Source: Litsea cubeba
Taxonomy: Eukaryota; Streptophyta; Magnoliopsida; Laurales; Lauraceae
Assembly (NCBI GenBank): GCA_012931725.1
Contig: CM022949.1
Coordinates: 30,023,235-30,087,234 of the forward strand
Direction of reading: 5' to 3'
DNA length: 64,000 nt
The notes under the pieces are model-generated. The model saw only the letters and a list, made by a program, of their open reading frames with translations. It had not been told where the DNA came from and made no database searches. Shown here piece after piece: positions 45,482 through 56,099 of this stretch; position 1 is the first letter of the stretch, and each line of letters starts with the position of its first letter. The translations under genes and the position numbers were made by a program.

Positions 45482-47138
45482 ATAAAGTGAGGATTCATGT
45501 CGGCATCACTCACATGTTAATGGCTAATACAGAATGGTTTTGCGTGCCTGGTCAATTCGAAGGTCATCACCCAGTGCGGTTCTGCCAAAGTAGGGTCCTG
45601 GGAGGGTCCAGGCTGGAGACAGATCTTACCTTTGGCAATTTTGCACAAAGTACCAAGGTATGAAGATTAATATCTTTTAGCTCTGAATTCTGATGGATTC
45701 TTTTGGATATTCTGAACGTCCCAACTTAATCCTAATCGTTTACATGGATTAAGAATATGTTACTCTGGGAACATTAATCATGAAGTGGAGCGTTAAGCAT
45801 TTCATTTATGGGATTTCATGAGGACTTACCATTTTTATTTTTGGGCTTTTATCAACCAACACATTGTTTTACCCATATTGATCATAAAGGAGATTAAAAA
45901 AAAAATTCTCCAGTTCGGCTAAGGGCAGTGCTGTGGCGTCATATGAGGCTAAGATTCACTATCGATGAGATGAAGGAATATTATTCTCAATTTGGATATT
46001 TCTTTTCACCATGTTCCTTGGGCTGCTTACATGGATGCTGCAGGGAAGTTGGCAAAGATTGTCTGTATTTTAGTTTAAAAAACCAGCCATCACCTAGTTT
46101 TTTAATGGAGATTGATTGGTTTTGTACAATTTGATTTTTTTTTGTGGTGGGTCTAATGGAAATGAATGTCTTCCTGTATTCATTTGTTTGCAATTTGCAT
46201 TACTCTGATGTTTCTTGCATATGATTTCTTTTGAAATTTATCATCCAAATGATTCCATTTCCTGATTGTTGAAGTCATTTTTGGGGTTATTCAGTTTATA
46301 ATTTTACTACATTGGCTTGTTTTGATTTGTTTCATGACTTCTCTTTCCTACAATACAATCCACAAATGACTATTCTGAAACCTCATGGTGCTTGTAATTG
46401 CCTGTAGGACTGTCAATGGGATGTCCATTTATATTGAGATTTACAAGCTTTGATTCTCGGTCCAAATTTAATTCATATCTAAGAACATGGACCTGAGTAC
46501 CTTCTGTAATGTAAATGCAGGGCCTAGTCTGTCCGTTCAAGATCTGAATTTAAATTCACAACCAGTCCTGACTTGATTATGAATCTGTATAGTCTTAATT
46601 TTACCCAAATCTGAATTTGGCCCTGAAGTAGGTAACTTTTTTTTGCGTTATATGGGCACTACTATTATAGCATGTTACTTTATATCACAATCATCTGACC
46701 TACATCCATCAATCTGGGGTTGGTAGTGTATAATATTGTATATTATCGTAGAGACCTTAACTGGCACAGTTGCAAAATTCCTTCAGTTACTATGGTAGTT
46801 TCTTTTAGTTATTCAAACACTTGTCATATAGATGTTTTATTGTACCTCATTGATGGGTCTAGTATATGTTATGTTCATTTCATGGATTTTTTTAATTTCT
46901 TCTTTTTCATCCCATCTATCATGGATCAGCTTTATGAGGGCTTGACAACTTAAAGATAAAACTATGGTCAAAATTCATTTATTTCTGACTTTAGTGCATG
47001 ATAATGATCTCTCTCACTGTAACTTCAATTTGTTTTTATTAATTGAGAAATCGCATGATATTCTTTGTCCCCTTCCCTTTTTTTTTTTACAACAACTCAA
47101 TTTTCATAGTGTGGCCCAGTGTTACTTATCATTGTAGG

Positions 47139-48997
47139 TAGGCATGTCAAACGGGTCGTCTCGCCCCAATCTCAGCCCGTCCGTGCCATAGGCCGGGCCA
47201 GCACGGCACACCAGGGAAAAACCCTGGCACAGCACGGCCCTCAATGGGGCGGGCTGGAGCGGACCAGGCTGGGTCGGGCCTCTTTGATGCTTGGAGATGG
47301 GTTGGGTTGGGTTGACCTGACCTGCATAACTTGTATGTACTTTTAAAAATAAGTAAAATGTGTTCTAGGTGAACTCGATCTCACAACCATTGGGATTTGA
47401 AAGGTAAACATAACCACTAGACCAACTAACTATTGTATACAAATATTTATCCAAACAATATTAAAACTAGTTAGATGAGGATGAGAACCTAACCACTTTA
47501 GAGTATTAAACTACTAGTTAGATTAGGATGAGAACTAACCACTTTAGATGAGGATGAGAACCTAAAGTAGTTAGACTTTAGGCATGAGGTATTTATAAAA
47601 GTAACTATATTTTCATACTATAGATACTGTAATTATTATTTTTTCATACTTATGTGTTGTACATTAAGCATGGTGGTTAAGCTTTTATTTTTATGATAAT
47701 TATTATGCAATAAAATTAAACCCAAATGAATATATAATATACGTAATTGATTAATAAAAATAATAAGTTATTATAATTTATAAAAAATAACAACATTATT
47801 GAATAAAGATAAATCCACACCAACAATGTAGAACTGGAGAAGAGGGGGAAACTTTTCATGTAATTGATGTGCCACCATGCATACCTGCCGAGGGAGAAAG
47901 GGTAGAGTTTGATTTCTTTTATTTTATTTTTATTTTTTTGTATGGCTTTGACTCTCATAAATCGTGAATTATGTAAAAGGTGTAAAACACTACGATAGAC
48001 CCCACCTATTAAATTCACAATCATTAAGACAAACATCAATACTATTTATGGGAAATCCCCAAGTTTCAACTCAACCTAGGTTATTTTCACTATCAAGTTG
48101 ATTCTTAGTATAAAAAAATAATAAATCCTATCTGGATATTTATTATCATATTTATAAATCCTATCTGATCTAATTTATCTAAATTTGTAAAAGAACTGAT
48201 CACATGTGATGCATGAGACTTTTCATCAAGATGATTTTCACTTATATGTGGCCTACTTTTTATTGATACAATTGCACACTTTCCATTGAATAGTTAGCAT
48301 TCTAAGTTTCAACTGATTAATGTACACTATTAGATTAACCAATACATGAAAAGTTGCATTAAATAATTAATTCTGAAATTGGAGCCCCTTTAAGACTTTT
48401 AGTTGGTTCAAAGGAATGCAAATTGTTTATAAAATCAATTTCAAATTTCGTTTTTAAAGTTTTTAAATCATTAAAAAAGCATTCAATGTACCCATTTCAT
48501 TTTCAGATGTTGTCTAAATTTTCTCGTATTAAGTTTGGTGGAGTTTATATTTGACCCTAGTTGTTTAAATTCACAAGAACGGTTCAAAACTAAATGAACA
48601 AAATGCTTAGGGCGTGGGATTGGTAAGTTGCCTTCAAACTTTCAATCCAATATATTTGATAGTCTTGTCGTACCATTCAAGTGGTTCGGTCAAACTCGAC
48701 CTACTCTATTGAGAAGAATGGGAGGGTTAGAGTATTTATAGACTTTATAAAATTGAAAAGGATACAAAATACCCCTTATATGACCATTTAATGCTGATGT
48801 GGGTGGGTGGGTGGGTGGGGGTGTAAAATGGATAATTTTTTTTTAAAAAAAAATACCAATTTTTGGGTGGGCCGCGTGGGCCAGCCCACGTGCCGGGCGG
48901 ACTGGGCCAAACGGGCCAGGGAGCCTCGGCCCAGCACGGCCCACGTCACGGGCCGTGCCGTTGACCGGTCTGTGGCCCGGCCCATTTGACATGCCTA
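47139..48997. mobile_element. hAT-type element, 1859 bp, inserted in the carrier pseudogene
   Basis: The terminal inverted repeats are TAGGCATGTCAAACGGG on the left and TAGGCATGTCAAATGGG on the right (reverse-complemented), with one mismatch in 17. The exact 8-bp target duplication ATTGTAGG lies at 47131-47138 and 48998-49005. Copy A has the uninterrupted ATTGTAGG at 34610-34617, so the empty site is seen directly. Subterminal regions are dense in GGGCC, GGCCC and CAGCACGGCCC motifs. No transposase is encoded. The insertion is younger than the 13-kb duplication. Confidence 0.95.
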
Positions 48998-50177
48998 ATT
49001 GTAGGTAAATCCTGCCAAGTATAACAGCATATTCTCAGGTTTGAGTATCCTTCTAAAAGAACAAGGCCCTTCTTCCCTTTGGAGAGGGTGGGGTGGCAAG
49101 TTCTTCGGATATGGTGCTCAAAGTGGCTGCAAGTTTGGCCTGTATGTAGTACTTTAAAAGGCTGTATTTGGATGTATTACCTCACTATAAGAGGGGTGCC
49201 ATATACTTCCTCAGCAGCGCATCTGCTCAAGTAATTGCAGATATTGCTCTATGCCCATTTGACGCTGTCAAAGTCCGTGTCCAGACACAGCCAAAGTTTG
49301 AAAAAGGCTTGATCGATGGCTTTCCAAAGCTATATGCGACAGATGGATTGTCTGGGTACTAATTGCAACCATGGTTTCTTTTTTGTATGGGTTCCTTCTT
49401 CTTCTTCTTTTTTCTTCTAGGTTGTAAGTTGAGACACCTCTATTTTCTCTTTGGTTGCAGGTTTTACAGGGGGCTTGTTCCGCTTTGTGGTTGGAACCTG
49501 CCATGTAAAAGAAAATTTCCTTGAATTTATTTTTGTTCTATCCAATATTTGGATATTAATTAAGTGATAGTTTGCTTGCATGTCTGACATGGGTTCTAGA
49601 TAATGAAATCTTTTAAGAAAATGGAGTGTCTTTGGTACATTGGATATTCTTAACTATTGTTATGCAATTGTTTTTTTATTGACATCTGTCCATGTTTACA
49701 ACTATCTGATCTGTGATAATCTTCACATACTTCCTATAGAACTCATTGGGATGTGTCCATTTAGGTGCCATTGGCAAGTCTACCTTTTGTGTCTATTTGA
49801 TGTAAAACTGATTCAAATAGATGTTTGAGTGCTTTAGACTGTTTGGCAAAGTTTGTGGTTGTCTGATTCAATCAATTTAGAACCTTTTTCCTCTTTTTCA
49901 AAAGCAACCAAAAGATAACTTTTTCGAATAGACATGCATCTCCGAAGTAATCAGAGACTTTTTGCCTTTTCTTTTCACAAGTTTGCCTATATGACTTTTA
50001 TGATATGACAAGTTTGTTTGTACTGCTTTTACTGTATGACAACTTTTCCCATATAATTTATACAGTACGGCAAGTTTTCTTTTTCTAATTAAATCAGACA
50101 TATTGAACAGTCTATCTAATTGAAACAATTCTATTGTAATTAGATCTATTTGAATAAGCTCTGAACAGATACGTAGC

Positions 50178-50397
50178 CCATGTGTGGCATCTCTATTTCC
50201 TACCTCTACTTGTCTAAAGTGGGTAGAGGTATGGAAAATGAGCATTTGACACACGATTCTACCCTCTGCCCGCTTTAGAGAACTCGAGGCAAATCCTCTT
50301 AAAATGAACTGCCCCAATTCTGGGCTTGTGAAAATAAGAGCTTTGACTTCTTTTTTTGATGGCTATGTCTAAATAAGAGTAGAGATACCAAACAAGG
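50178..50397. mobile_element. Probable Tourist-like MITE in copy B
   Basis: This is the counterpart of the element at 35765-36032, with ends GCCCATGTGTGGCATCTCTA and GAGATACCAAACAAGGCC. It is shorter by about 50 bp through an internal deletion. Confidence 0.45.
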
Positions 50398-52063
50398 CCT
50401 AGTGCTTCCTCATTCTCCTTAGTGAAAGGTACAAATACTATGCAACATTCTGGTTATGCCCTCTTGAAACACTAACATAACAGTGTCTTTCATATTATAA
50501 AGTTTTTTTTTTTTTTTTTTGTCTGTCTGCCTGATTATGCTAGGAAACCCTGAAATAGGTTCTAAGCATGGGTTTGACTGTTCTGAATCCTTGAAGTAAT
50601 CCAATTGGACTTGGCTCCTCAAGCACTTGTCTTACCTGTTTAGTGGTGTGTCCAAATCTTACACTGATGCAGCATTACATGATTATATCCATTTTGAACT
50701 TGCATAGAGAGGTGAAAATTCCTCCCACAAATGGACTGCATGTGTGGTCCAGCTCTACTGGGGGCGGGGCCGCGGGGGTGAAGCACTTTGATCGGCGTAC
50801 CCCCTTCACACTCGCAATCTCCCTATTACCTGGAACCATACCTAGGTTTACACGTATGAATTTTCTCATTGTTGGATTGAAACTAAAACAATCTGTAGAT
50901 TAAAGACTGTTAAATTTAAAGTTTTTAAATCATATGAATAGTGTGCAGTTTGGTCATAGCCTCATAGGTGAAAACTCCCTGTATTCATACTGTCCATGAC
51001 CTCAGTTCTGAAGTGGTGGTGGACACTTACTTCCATAGAAATGCCTAGAACTCTTTGAGGCCAGTATACTCAAGTCTATTCTTATTTATTTCCTTTTTAT
51101 AACTTCCCTTTATTGAGACCACATTTTTTGTTGAACTGGATGTGTTTTTAGAAGAAACTGGTTATATGCTGTCTGTATAAAACTGTTTTGTTAGTTTCCC
51201 TCATCATCTCTTTGGAGAATATCATTTTTCTTAATTCTAACCTTTCTAAAAGTTTGTGGTGGCAGTTTCTATCCTTATTTTTTCTACATTTGAGCATACT
51301 GTGGACGTTTTATATTGCGATGTTATTCAAAAAAGAAAAGAGGATTGCTCGAGTGCTCAACAGTCAACAGCTTGGGGTGACATGTCTAGCTGGTTATGCA
51401 GCTGGTGCCATTGGTATGGTTATCTCAAATCCTGCAGACAACATTGTTGCCTCTCTTTATAATAAAAAGGCAGATAACGTAATGCAGGTATAATCTGTTG
51501 ATTAATCTCTTGGCGGTTAAATTTAGTTTCATACTGAAATTTGTGGTATTTTTTAAGAAAATCTTTATATAGCTCAAAGGTTTCGTTGAACAGTTGCAAC
51601 GATGAGCACCTCCCCCTCTTTCCAATATTTGCAAGCTGTTATCTCTGATCTCTTGAATTGATACTGGATCCTCCACACTTGCAGGCTGTTAAGAAGAATG
51701 GGCTTGTCAATTTGTTTACTAGAAGTCTTCCTACTCGGATAAATATAGTGGGACCTGTTACAACGATACTATGACACTATCAAAATGTTAACTGGATTGT
51801 AAGTGTATCTTGCAAGAAAATATCTTATTATTTTAATGATTTAGTCAATATTTTTGTAGTATGTCAAGATAACTCATGATATTTACTTGAAGTCCTATTT
51901 CACAGGAATCATGCAATCTGTTACTCATCAAATGTTTAATCCACTAACGTGTCCATTGCCCAATTATGTATCTGTAATTTGGCAATTTAGACCATTGATC
52001 TGATGGAACCCATTATGGATGGAGGATGACCCTAAGTCCTTTACTGAAAGATTGGCATTTGCT

Positions 52064-53475
52064 TTCTTCTTTTTCTTTTTCTTTTGAGGATTTTACCAAA
52101 AAAAAAAAACACATTAGATGCACCCTAGACCAAAAGGGCCAATTTAGTTTCCTTCGCACCAAACCGGTCTTTCCGCCCAAAAATCCTTTTTTTAACCTAT
52201 TTTTTCGAGGGTCGATTTCAACCCTCCGCAGGTGGAAAAAGCAGTTTCCCATCATCTTCTTCCTTCCTTCTCTCTTCCCCAAACCCAATCCAATGGGGAA
52301 GAATAATATGAGGATTCACCCTGAGGAAGAAGAATTGATGAACCTAATAGTTTCAGTTATCGTGGAAGAATCAGCCACTATGAACGTGAGTATGAACCTT
52401 GTTTTTGGTAGGATCAAGCACCTGAGGTAGAGCTCGATGGTCTACTAGGAGCGATCAATTCCGTAAAGTTCAATCTGCACAATCCCAACGGCAAAGATGG
52501 ACTTCTTGATTGTGGGACCTGATGATAGATGGACAGATTGGCTTTGGATCATGCCACACTTCAAATTTCCGAGAAAGATATCTCTTCTCTCTTTTTGACT
52601 GAATATATGTTTGAGAGGATCGGTTATGCTTCTTTATTTAGAGAGGGAGAGGCATAACAACTCACACGGGGATCCCTCATCCTACCATTTGTCAAGGGGA
52701 GATGAAAGAGAGATTTGAATCAATTGAATTTCAATAAACCAATATCAGGATCATCTTTTGTTGTTAATTAGTTAATGTCAAGAGAGTGTCCTTGCAATTG
52801 TTATACAAAGCTATCAGTAGGACAATGGCTTCTTGTAATCAACACCACTGAATCATCTTGGAATAGACATAGCCATGCCAATCTCAATCTCCCTCTCATG
52901 GAGGACCCTAAACCCAAATTCCACCTTACGGGATTCATCATCTTCATCCTAATGACACCATTTTGTTCATGGTCTACCACTACATCTTGCATGTGTGGTA
53001 CAGTCGGCGCCAACAGTTCAGGCTTCCTCATAGTAGCTACTTACCACCACCAGAAGAACAACTGCCGAGCAGCCCAAACAATTCTTTCAGTTCAACTTAT
53101 TCCTGTTGTCCCCATGACGACATGTCTAACTTGGTCCATGTAAGGCTCCTCTTCCTCAGGGTGAATCTTCATATTATTCTTCCCCATTGGATTCCCCATT
53201 AGATTGGGTTTGGGGATGAGAGGAGGAAGGAAGAAGATGACGGAAAACCTCTTTTTCCACTCGACCCTCACTTGTTTGGGGGAGGGCCGATATCGACCTT
53301 GCCCTGTTTTAAGGAGGATCGATATTGACCCTTGAAAAAGTAGGTAAAAAAATGGATTTTTTGGCTGGAAGATCGGTTTGGTGTGAGGGAAAATAAAGTG
53401 ACTTATTTGGTATAGGGTCCATCTAGTGTATTTTTTTATTTTTTATTTTTGGATAAAATCCTCTTTTCTTTTTCT
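52064..53475. mobile_element. Foldback/MULE-like element, copy B
   Basis: This is the counterpart of the element at 37821-39280, with the same inverted arms and loop. Its left arm is cleaner, reading CACATTAGATGCACCCTAG then AACCGGTCTTTCCGCC. One of the two CGACCCTCCACAGGCGGAAA repeats present in copy A's left arm is missing. Confidence 0.6.
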
Positions 53476-55982
53476 CCCCATTTCTTACTAGACCATTTTC
53501 TGTGCCTGTGTTCTTTTCTTTTAACCATCTATTTTTTCCATTAATTAAAGAATTTTTGTAGTCTTCCAATCGGGAAGATTTTTGGGGTATCCACATCACA
53601 GTAACGCAAATTGAATTATGTTCTAGGCCATGACTTCTTTTTTTTTTTTCCAGTTAATACTCTGGATTATCATTAATCAGTAAAGAACTTTTGAAAATTC
53701 TGGCTTTGGTGCATGATAATTCCATACACCTCTTTAGCTGCCCTGAGCGTTAGGACCAAATTCTGAGCATGTTAGATTACAAGATGAAACTTTATTTTTT
53801 TTAAATGTATGTTGCTTTGATAACCTTTCGAGAAAGGATCAATTATGATGTGTTTGGTTAGATTACACAATGAAACTTGATTGTTTTATTGTATGTAGTA
53901 GTTTTACAAGATGCCAAGACACCTATGGAAAAACGATATTTAGGTTTTGATTGCTAATTTTTAGCATCATACCCATCTCCCTGACATTTTGAGCCTGTTT
54001 GTTTCATGTAATTGAATACGTAATAATTGTAAGACTGAAAGACTTTTATTTGTTAAAAAGGGTAAAATTGAAGAAGCAAATGTTAATTTCCAAAGATGAC
54101 CATCAAATTATCTCCCCTTTAGTGGAAAACATCAAATTATCCCCCCTCTAAAGGGGGTAGGAAATGGATACCCAGCCACCACCCTTGTAATTCAAATCCT
54201 AGGAAAGTGACGGTTGCATCTATGTTGGTACATTATATCTTCCATCCCTTAACTCATATCCTTCATCCCTCTCCTATTAATAATCCTTTGGTGGAGCTCA
54301 TTGGACCATGAATCCCCATATATTCATTCCCCATATATTCATTACTAACAAAACGGGCCCTCAGCAAATTCTGAGTTTATTCCCACAGTTTTTTGTCAGC
54401 CCACAGCCTAGTTTCTGCTGTACTATGCCTAAAATGGAATTATTTGCATTCAACCCTCTCACCCTGCTTTCCTGGCTTGGCTTCCCGTCAAGTGGTCTGA
54501 TCTCCACTAAATTTTGCAACCAAATAGGCTATCATAATATTTATAACAACTACACTCTTACTGATATTTAGCATGCATTGGAAATATGGTAATAATGTTG
54601 CATTTAGTTTTTGAGGAACTTATTTTGGGTTTCCTACTGAAGAGAGTTAGGTATTAACTGACCTACAAGATCCAGGAATTTCAGGTGTGCACTTCTTTGT
54701 GGTCCCACACTCCCACTTGATAATTGGATCCAGGTCTAACTTAATAATATATCTAATAATTCGGTAACGAATCCAGCTTTGGCCAGATTGTTGACTGCCT
54801 TAATTTTTCATCCCCCAACAGTTACTCTTGAATCACACAACACATGATCATTATTCAATTCTTTATCATTTTTAATTTGAGTTCTCTTCCCTGAAGTGAA
54901 ATTAAGATTTTTTTTTTCCTATGGAAATGTTTCAGGCTAACAAGTGGAGGTGCTGACAGTTATTTGGAAGAAGCCGTGAGCGTTGGTTAATATCAAGATA
55001 TTATAATTTGTTTATTGTATTGGAGGAACATCTGAAGTTTAACTCACACCATGTGAATCTTGATTTTACCATTGCAGATATCACCGCCAACATGGAAAAA
55101 GACCAGAATTACCTTGCTCTGTTACCAAAAACAATAGTATAGCACTGGTTACATATGCTCTTTCCCATCTTTCTATTGTCTTCTCCTGCATTTTGTTCGC
55201 AGGTCGCCTTTTGTTTTTTAATAGAATTTGTTTATTTTGTTGGAAGGTTGCTACATGAACTTGTAAGGGGTAAAGTCTTTTCTGCTTTAAGCCAGTGGTC
55301 CATGGCAGTTCTTTTTGTGTAATGGGCTACAACAATGTGTTGTGTATAAGCGGGTGGGGGAATGAAGGAAAATGCCTATTTCTTGGTAATTGGCTATCTT
55401 TGTGCCAGTGCCACTGAATTGTATGCCTACAATGGGGTCTGATTCAAGTTGACTTTCAGACATTTTGAACATTGCCATCAAGGATTGCAACTGAGCGGAC
55501 TCCTATCTAAAGTTTTTGAGACACAGCCCATGTTCTTATTAGGCGAAATATTAGTCCCAGATTCAGATCATTTGAGGATTAATGAAATTTGTAATGCAAA
55601 GCCCATTTGCATTACATATTTCCAGGCCATCTAATTGGGGCTGCAGGGGAAGGCCTACGTTCAGCACATGTAACTAATGAACAGAAAGATAGACATAGTC
55701 TAAGCACTAAAAGGTTAGCCCAACTGAGCAAGACATTGGTAATTGGCAAATAAGAAAGTTGAACCAGGTCAAGTCATGTTCTAGCCTGCAATTTTTGTTA
55801 CAGTTAGTTCCTAATAAACCTATGGGCCTAAATACTAGATTTTTGGATTGGTTAAGCTATCTATAGTCGGACCTTTCACATAGGGATTGGATTTCCTTTC
55901 CCTCTCTATTTTTAAACGTTCCCTACATCATCCAAAAGGGCACACAGGCCACGTAAGATCAAACTACTTGTAGTTGTATTGG

Positions 55983-55990
55983 TATATAAA
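55983..55990 (+). promoter_or_regulatory. TATA box of PPR gene copy B
   Basis: TATATAAA followed by ACCCCGCC lies 110 bp before the ATG, conserved with copy A. The sequence further upstream differs from copy A because the SINE is absent. Confidence 0.6.
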
Positions 55991-56099
55991 ACCCCGCCTT
56001 TGACATTTGATTCGAATGCTTCCCGGGAAACAACCCAGCTGAAATGGCAAGGATATCTCTATACTTGCTACTGTGACCGACCGACCACTCCCAATTCCC

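Larger units (their letters stand above)
33144..46077. repeat. Tandem duplication, copy A (about 12.9 kb)
   Basis: This segment is repeated at 46098-59418 in the same orientation with high identity throughout, allowing for indels. The left limit is the point in carrier intron 1 where TTTTTGAATGGAGATTGAT starts to match copy B (TTTTTTAATGGAGATTGAT near 46098). The right limit is GTCTGTATTTTAGTTT at 46061-46076, matched at 59402-59417. It contains carrier exons 2-6 and one PPR gene. Confidence 0.95.
49005..54990 (+). pseudogene. Mitochondrial phosphate carrier copy B, truncated pseudogene
   Basis: Exons matching copy A exons 2-6 are at 49005-49355, 49461-49504, 51266-51487, 51685-51798 and 54936-54990. 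Exon 1, with the start codon and first transmembrane segment, was left outside the duplication. Exon 2 has a 1-bp insertion (TATGTAGTAC where TATGAGTAC is expected), putting a stop just after. Exon 4 has a 7-bp duplication (CAACAGTCAACAG). Exon 5 has an 11-bp deletion. Exon 3 changes the conserved PLWSRNLP to PLCGWNLP. A hAT element sits exactly at the exon 2 acceptor. Every one of these points to loss of function. The last exon is intact in sequence. Confidence 0.93.
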
